DNA of 64,000 nucleotides from positions 33,169-97,168 of the forward strand of contig JADDOH010010151.1 of NCBI GenBank assembly GCA_016648135.1. Direction: 5' to 3'. This DNA comes from Agrypnia vestita (taxonomy: Eukaryota; Arthropoda; Insecta; Trichoptera; Phryganeidae). A program made the translations under genes and the position numbers. Of this stretch, positions 57,583 through 64,000 are shown one piece after another; position 1 is the first letter of the stretch; each line of letters begins with the position of its first letter. The notes below the pieces were generated by a model. It was not told the DNA's origin. It saw only the letters and a list, made by a program, of their open reading frames with translations, and did no database searches.

Positions 57583-58955
57583 CTTCGCCATTCTATCTTC
57601 GACCACGGCATGGAAAAAAGTAACAGTAAATATTAAAAACACTTATAAATAAATAATAATGAAAAACAAAATTAGCAAGAGTAAGTAGAAAACAAATTTA
57701 ACAAATAAGCAATTAATAAAACAAGAAAAGCAGAAAGCATACTTATTCAATAGGACGGTTTTAATTAAAGAGAACAAAAATTCAAATCATATATTACACT
57801 ATACTTGATTCAAGAAGCATTTTCTAAGTGCATGTATTTCATTAATTTAAGCAATTCAAGTACTCCCGCACCGAAAAATCTCAACGAGTTTCGAAATCAT
57901 ATTACCGAGGCGCTGCAACCGTTTTTTGGTGAGTTTAAGGCCTAGTTACTTTAACTTACAACACTTTGTGTTGTCTCGATTGTGTTGGTTTATTATTTAA
58001 GACCATCTGAATAAGTTCAACAGGCTGTTATTAATTTTATATACAAATACTTATAATCCTAAGAACTCTGTTTCGATTTAAATTAATATGAATACTTATA
58101 TTATTCCTGATTAACTGTGGTACCCTACTTCGCTTTCCATCCTTACTCAGTACTTACATACATCGTGACATTTCTCAGAATACTGGAAGGAGCCAGATGG
58201 TAGAAGCGAAATCCTTCATACACATCAAGATTTTTTTCTAAATTGGTGACGGTAAACCATTTTTTTTTCACTTTTGTTTATTATGAAATGAATCGATACA
58301 TAATAAATATTAATAAGATAAATAAAGTGTAGACATATTAAAATCACAAACCGATACAAACAATTACTTATTAGTAAAACAAAATAAAGATCTCTGAAAC
58401 GTGCGATGGAATGCTGCAGAGATGAAATATAAATATATATTTTTACTATTTTCACTATTTTATTATTACTCGATTACAAGAACCATTTTTAGGCCAGCGC
58501 CAAACTGTGCATATCTTCCGCCGCGACTTTTCCGTCGCGTCAAATCGGCAAAGCAAATGGATCGACCGATCATCCGCGTAGTGCGTTTGATAAGCGCATA
58601 TTGTATGGAAAGAAATGTAGCGGCGTTCCGCGACCAAAGAGACGCGACGGAACATCCGCGTAGTGTGGTACCAGCCTTAAGATATTAAAGCCAGTCACAA
58701 CCACCTTTACGCCAGTAACTCCAGCTCATTTTGGCAGTACCTAATCAATTATTCATTTGTAGATAGTTTAATATTTATTTATGTTACTCTTAACTTGAGT
58801 AGTAAAATATAAAAATATATTTTTACTCACGTGGAGGTAACATAGTTTATTTTTTACCCAATTAAACGATCATCAGTGATAGCATTTTATCTAAATTACT
58901 TATTCTTCAAATATAGCAAATTTATTTTGTGGTGACCTAATTATAATTTATGTAA
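57583..58955. other. No recognised gene
   Basis: AT-rich apart from 58490-58680, where CATCCGCGTAGTG occurs twice (58570 and 58650) in a CG-rich setting ending TGGTACCAGCCTTA, which looks like one end of a DNA transposon. No opposite end found. Confidence 0.35.
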
Positions 58956-59315
58956 ATTAACTTTGTAAACATTTTGGCTATGTATCATTCTTTTGATATT
59001 ACTAAGCGTTTACAAATTTTACATACAAATTATACAGAATCACAATTTGATAAATTTGAAATTTTGAAAATAAGAAAGAGTGTAAAAAGTAAATTGAATG
59101 TTATAAATAACCAGGTCCTTTTTGCAAATAGTTATCTTTTCAATTTATTTTCATGTTATGTAGGTACTTTAAATTATCATTTTCTATATATAACTTTTTA
59201 ATATTTTGATCTATACTTCGATTTTTAAATTTTATTTTTGTTATCCTGACGAAGAAGCCATTGGCTTCGAAACATGTTGAATTTTTACAATAAATAAGCG
59301 GTGTTTACAAAGTTA
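58956..59315 (+). mobile_element. Penelope-like element 3' end, copy 3
   Basis: The plus-strand frame from 58974 (MAMYHSFDITKRLQILHTNY, then ILKIRKSVKSKLNVINNQVL, LFNLFSCY) is the C-terminus of the GIY-YIG protein seen in copies 1 and 2. The ribozyme follows at 59242-59281. The left edge TTAACTTTGTAAAC and right edge GTTTACAAAGTTAA are inverted repeats; the same edge text closes the 47.5-kb pair. The nuclease core itself is truncated away. Confidence 0.75.
59242..59281 (+). ncRNA. Hammerhead ribozyme variant, ACAUGU family
   Basis: CUGACGA (59246-59252), extra A, stem II GAAGCC/GGCUUC with loop AUU (perfect), GAA, ACAUGU (59272-59277), U. Stem I UAUC/GAAU pairs at only two positions. The core is intact but cleavage is doubtful without stem I. 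Confidence 0.7.
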
Positions 59316-60512
59316 ATTTATATAAATTATCTAAATTATCCTACACGAGTCAACAGTTTGACTAGAGGGAATTTTCCATTACGATACAGTAAAGGTTAAG
59401 CTTTTCAAATGCATTGTGCAAATGCATTCAAGTACATTGAATGTGGATGACGCCTATTGAAATATTGCGCGTGTATTTCAGGGACATGCACTCCGAACTG
59501 TACATAAATTCAGCGAAATAAATCCAAATTATATTTTCGTAATGTCTAATATAGTTGTGATGAACCTAGGTCACACGTGCAGAAGATTTATAGATTCATT
59601 TTTTTTCAAAATATTTTTTATAAACTGTAGTTCAATACATTGTTATGTTTATTCCCTCAGTGAACTCGAATTGATTTTCATTTATTGTAGAGTTGACTTT
59701 AAGAATTCTTTTGTAATTCATAATTTTGTTTTGGTGATAATTTTTTTTCCTTTACTTATTTCTTTTTTTATTTATTTAAAATATAATAGAAGCCTGAAAA
59801 GGTTTATGGATAACATTTTTAATGATTAAATATAGGAATGTAATAATAACATAATTTAGATACAAAATATTTTTTTATAATAGGCCGAGTTTTAATAAGT
59901 TTGTAAGTGATTGTTTAGTTTTTTTATTATTTAGTTTTTATCCCTCACCACATACAAGAATCTTGATTATTTTTGGTGAGGTTATAACATATAAAATAAT
60001 TTGATCATTAATATCTATCAGTTATCATTGTGGTGAAAAAATCATATGTATTTATCTATTTAATAAATAAAAAATAGGAAAGTAAATAAAAAATTGATTG
60101 ACTTTTTAATCCACTTGGCCGTTCATCAAACATAATAATTTCGTTGTTTGTCTGTCTGTACGTCCGTCCCCGTTACTTCGTGTAACATCCGTAATTTCAT
60201 TCAAATTTACGACTAAAAAACGAATTAAACGACCGGAGATGGGCTTGAAGCCCGGGCCATCAAACTCGTACCGGCCGCTCAACACATGTTGCCACGGCCG
60301 CCTATCCGCGGTATTTGTCAGCAGGATATTTTTAGAATAATAGAGGTATCATATACGAAATACTACACGATCATTTATTTAGGTGAAAAATATGAACTAT
60401 ACGTGGGCTTAATCATAATTTTTACTCATGTAGAGATAACAAAATGTAGGTTTTTGTCCCCAATTTAATAATCATCTTGAATTTATCTATTATTATATAT
60501 TAGTTTTATATA
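59316..60512. other. AT-rich; holds a dispersed repeat and a Helitron-like fragment
   Basis: 59942-60075 repeats 16926-17050. 60126-60190 (ATAATTTCGTTGTTTGTCTG) resembles the interior of Helitron family 2. The 95-codon frame at 59542-59829 is hydrophobic and AT-driven. 60233-60305 is CG-rich with GGGCTTGAAGCCC, not a convincing tRNA. Confidence 0.4.
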
Positions 60513-60685
60513 CTAGCTGTAACCCGTCAAAAATGACGATACTTTTACATGTCGGTTCCTAAAAAATAAGCATTTATTTATAAAAAAAAAATTAAAAAAT
60601 AATAAAAAGATATAATGAAGTTACGGACGATAGACAGGCAGACAACGAAATCATTATAATGGGTGTTAATGCCAAATCCATCAAT
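60513..60685 (-). mobile_element. Helitron 3' end, family 2, copy 2
   Basis: Minus strand: hairpin CGTCA/TGACG (60538-60525), GGTTACAG, CTAG at 60516-60513, then T. Collinear with 10666-10843 for about 170 bases. The 5' end is not identified. Confidence 0.65.
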
Positions 60686-62258
60686 ATTATGAAAGTACTA
60701 CATATTTATGAGTCATTTTTTTCTTTAACATAAATGGTTAATGAACCGGAAAAGTTCCAGTTTGTTTTCCAACAATAACTAAATATACTTTTTACATTTT
60801 TTTTTCTGTGTCGTTTTATTTTATTCATCTTAGTTTTATTTTTATTTTATTTTCATTTATTGGTTTTCTTAGAGCCATATAATTAATCAATCTTGAAAAA
60901 AAACAATAATTGATGTACAGAGTTTTGGGCCAATTACAAGAAAACACATATATACAATCGATAAAAAAATAAGAAAAAACATGTCCAATAATGAGTTTGT
61001 GTGAGTGTGTGTATTTGTGTGTTTATTTATTTATTTTGTTGTTATAAATACCATTGCACTGTTTTCTATAAAAATGTTTTTAAACCTCTGTCACGAAATC
61101 AACAGTCGCCACAATCCACAATTTACAGGGTGGAATAATTCAAAGAGAAAATTGTAAATATGTTTAAAATTTAAATGAAGCGGCAGAGGTCGGAACTGTT
61201 GGCAAAAAATGTATGACGAACGGCAACACTTCGCAGGGATGCCCAACTTAAATTGCTTGGCCGAGGGGTATTAACGTCCATCTTTGCGGGAAATATTACA
61301 TTAGTGTTGCAAATTTAAATAAGGGTCGCGGGTCTTTAAACAGGGGCGAATTCACAAAATTACGTAACTTTATACCAATCTTGTGCCTGGTATAAAATCT
61401 ACGTTGATATACAAAAGATGTTTCCAATTATATTTCAGCTGATTGAGGTCGCTATGTGTCAGTTGAGACAGAGTTGGATTGTTTGTCTTTATTTATTTAT
61501 TTATTACTTACGTTGGGGGCAATGTCCGCATAGCGTCAGCAGTCTATTATTTTCATTACTTCAATTGTTGTCATCAATTGTTTTCATTGTCTGGATTTGC
61601 TGACCTAAGTACACTCAGTCCAGAGGATATTGTACTACCCCAATATCTATTGTCTTATTGTTACTGCGGTCCACTATCCAATTCTTTCCATTGTCTGTGT
61701 TGAAAGCAAGAAGACAAGGAAACTGGAAGGTAGGACTCATCAGGTAGGATCATCCACCAATTCCGCCGTTTCTTGCAGGGGGTGGACTGGTAATGCTTTT
61801 ATCTTCGTTCAAAGACATAATTGTATTATTAGAGATACGAAAACCGAGTTACGAACTCGCTCGTTGTAATAGCGCGTAAAATATAATCGTGTTACACTGG
61901 CGCCACAGGTAGACTGCACGCGATGCGGTGAGAGGGAAAGAGAGAACATGTTTCGTACTTACATTCTTTATACACATACAACCAAGCATTCAAAGTCTAA
62001 AATCAGCGATATGGTTCCCAACTGGAAGGGGAGACGAAAAAAGAGTCAGCGGGCTATATAGACGCGGCACCTCAACAGTGCACCACTCACTCGACTCACT
62101 CGGGCTGTCGAGAGCCAATCATTTAGTCTAGTCCTGCTTCCTTACCCGTACAATTTCACTGACTCTAGAGCTTGACTCCCGGAGAAATAAAAGTCAACAA
62201 TACGACCGATCGCTCGTTCATTCCACCACTTACAAAACTTCCCTAAAGTTAATAATAA
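60686..62258. other. No recognised gene
   Basis: AT-rich to about 61130. GTGTGTGAGTGTGTGTATTT occurs near 61000. Frames of 61-79 codons between 61418 and 62131 overlap one another and lack known motifs. Confidence 0.3.
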
Positions 62259-62259
62259 C

Positions 62260-63740
62260 ATTTCAGTTCAGTCGAAGACTACATTCAATTTAGCAAAACT
62301 CGGGCAGAGTGTAAAAATATTTTAAAAATATGTTACAGATTACACATTAACTATATTGAAAACAGTGCCTTAAAATCCAAAAATCTTTGGAAGTATATAA
62401 AAAAACTTAACCAAAACAGTAACGAATTTCCATCTGAAATGTACCTGGACAATCAAGTAGCCACCAATACAGAAAATACTGTTAACCTTTTCGCAGACTT
62501 TTTCCAAAATGTTTACGACCTAGACACACCTGTTAATAACATACCTTATCACAATTCCAATAACAACATGTATCTATATAATTGTCTCATTACATTTGAA
62601 TCCTGTAAGAAAAAGTTAGTATCATTGGATACTAATAAATCTGCAGGACCGGATAACATTCCACCGATATATCTAAAACAATGTGCCCCTGTGCTTGCTC
62701 GACCCCTTGCTCAATTTTTCAACTACCTGCTTTCTTCTGGACAGTTTCCTCTACGTTGGAAAACAAGTTTTATCACTCCTATCTTCAAGAAGGGAAGCGA
62801 ATCTGATGTCAAAAACTATCGCCCAATTTCTATACAATCAGTACTCCCTAAAATCTTCGAATCCTTGGTACTGGACCAAATATATCCAGAACTTCTCAAA
62901 GTGATAGACAAAAGGCAACATGGTTTCGTTAAAGGTAGAACAACTTCCACAAACTTACTTATCTATCAGGAGTACATATTTGAAAGTTTCACAAACAAAC
63001 GTCAAGTTGACAGCATTTACACGGATTTTTCAAAAGCTTTTGACAAGGTTTCTCATACAATCCTTCTTAAGAAACTTCACTCCTTAGGCGTAACTGACCC
63101 ACTACACAAATGGTTTGCAAGCTATTTGACTAACAGGAAACTACACGTAAAAATAAAATCCTGTACATCCCGAGCTATCCTAGCCACTAGCGGTCTACCA
63201 CAAGGTAGCCATCTTGGACCCGCATTATTTCTTGTATTTATCAACGATATTGTCGAATGTTTCGATAATGTTGAAATTTTACTTTTTGCGGATGATATTA
63301 AAATTTTCAAGGAAATATCAGATGTGAGCGACTGCCTTACACTCCAATCTAACCTATACAAATTAAACGATTGGTGCATCTCTAACAACCTATTTTTAAA
63401 TGTTGATAAGTGTAAATCACTATCCTTCTGTAGAAATAAATCTCCCATTTCCTTTTAAATAAAAATTAACAGATTTAATATTCCTTTTTAAAATATTACA
63501 CTCAAATTTCGACTGTTGCGAACTCCTGAATAGTATTAATTTTAAAGTACCTAACCGTAGGACCCGCCAAAACATGCTGTTTTATTGTGACAATTTGGAC
63601 ACAAACTATCGTTCAAATTCTAGCATACCTCGGATGCACAAACTTGGCAATGAACTACCTACATATGTCGACATTTTAAATCTATCTCTCTCAAAATTTA
63701 AAAAATCATTATATGATCATTTCTTTTCAAAATATTAAAT
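62260..63740 (+). mobile_element. Non-LTR retrotransposon with RT, internal deletion
   Basis: The frame is open from about 62260, upstream of the ATG at 62439, so the true start lies further 5' and the element is truncated. RT motifs in order: KSAGPDNIPPIYLK, ITPIFKKGSESDVKNYRPIS, HGFVKGRTTSTNL, DFSKAFDKVSH, SGLPQGSHLGPALFLVFIND, LLFADDIKIF, then NVDKCKSLSF. All blocks of the polymerase palm are present. At 63458 the frame ends prematurely. The following text (FDCCELLNSINFKVPNRRTR, IPRMHKLGNELPTY, FKKSLYDHFFSKY, stop at about 63738) is the normal C-terminus, so the thumb-to-tail region is deleted. Jockey/CR1-like. The 3' UTR has a repeated ACTTTACACTTTTTTGC (63834 and 63984). Confidence 0.9.
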
Positions 63741-64000
63741 TTTTATATAATGTCTTAAATTTTTTATATATTCCTGGCTATTCAAATTTAATATTGCTAT
63801 ATTATCGGTGAGTAAAAATTCCTGAGATCACTACTTTACACTTTTTTGCATATATACTTTTTTTACATATATGTCTAACCTCATTATGTTTAAACTATGT
63901 ATATATACTTTTTTACATTTATACCCTTTATTTTTTTTTTACATTTAATCGTTTGTTGTATTTTAATTATGTATAAACCTGCGACTTTACACTTTTTTGC
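63741..64000 (+). other. Probable LINE 3' UTR, window end
   Basis: T-rich with the direct repeat noted above and TATATATACTTTTTTACA units. No poly-A or microsatellite tail before the window ends. Confidence 0.45.

Noticed and set aside
60233..60305. Minus-strand tRNA-like segment
   Set aside because: GGGCTTCAAGCCC is a palindrome and does not align with box B at the right spacing; no box A.

Overview
The window looks like intergenic or intronic DNA from an animal nuclear genome, most likely an insect. It is strongly AT-rich, has no operon-like gene packing, and carries many simple repeats. Nearly every recognisable coding stretch is a decayed transposable element of a type common in insects: Jockey/CR1-like and RTE-like non-LTR elements, Tc1/mariner transposons, a Penelope-like element, Helitrons, hAT-like and TA-flanked MITEs, and tRNA-derived SINEs. 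I cannot name the species. I found no convincing host gene; an orphan open stretch near 28.1 kb and a CpG-rich island near 20.8 kb are the only places worth testing for one.

Layout. 0.8-3.6 kb: two copies of one non-LTR family flanking an 80-bp minisatellite built from another LINE's coding DNA. 4.7-5.3 kb: a Helitron carrying heat-shock-element-like arrays. 8.6-8.9 kb: a long CT microsatellite. 10.7-12.9 kb: a second Helitron end, a LINE 3' end and a Penelope-like 3' end. 13.3-14.25 kb: a hAT-like MITE broken by two nested insertions. 15.1-16.1 kb: LINE tails, then a Penelope fragment with a MITE inserted. 17-26.8 kb: paired LINE 3' ends, MITEs, a CpG-rich patch and a ribozyme-bearing repeat. 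27-30.1 kb: MITE, ribozyme repeat, LINE tails, second heat-shock-type Helitron, DD41D transposase fragment, SINE. 32-39.2 kb: MITEs, SINEs and a head-to-head pair of ribozyme repeats. 41-51.6 kb: RTE-like LINE, large palindromes, a second ribozyme pair, and a Penelope GIY-YIG remnant with its ribozyme. 54-56.3 kb: two MITEs and a nearly intact mariner. 58.9-59.3 kb: Penelope C-terminus plus ribozyme. 62.2-63.75 kb: a LINE reverse transcriptase with an internal deletion.

The most interesting system is a set of at least eight copies of short hammerhead-ribozyme variants. Each has a CUGANGA box, a 6-bp stem II, a GAA box and a self-complementary six-base stem III (ACCGGU in one family, ACAUGU in the other). 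In the best copies a short stem I pairs, and it does so with different bases (GGUC/GACC, UAUC/GAUA, UUGUC/GACAA). One family lies directly downstream of GIY-YIG endonuclease remnants of a Penelope-like retroelement, which gives independent support. The other occurs twice as head-to-head inverted pairs. A second notable system is a Helitron family whose internal sequence carries perfect five-unit TTC/GAA heat-shock elements in two copies 24 kb apart.

All assignments come from reading the sequence; no database search was run.
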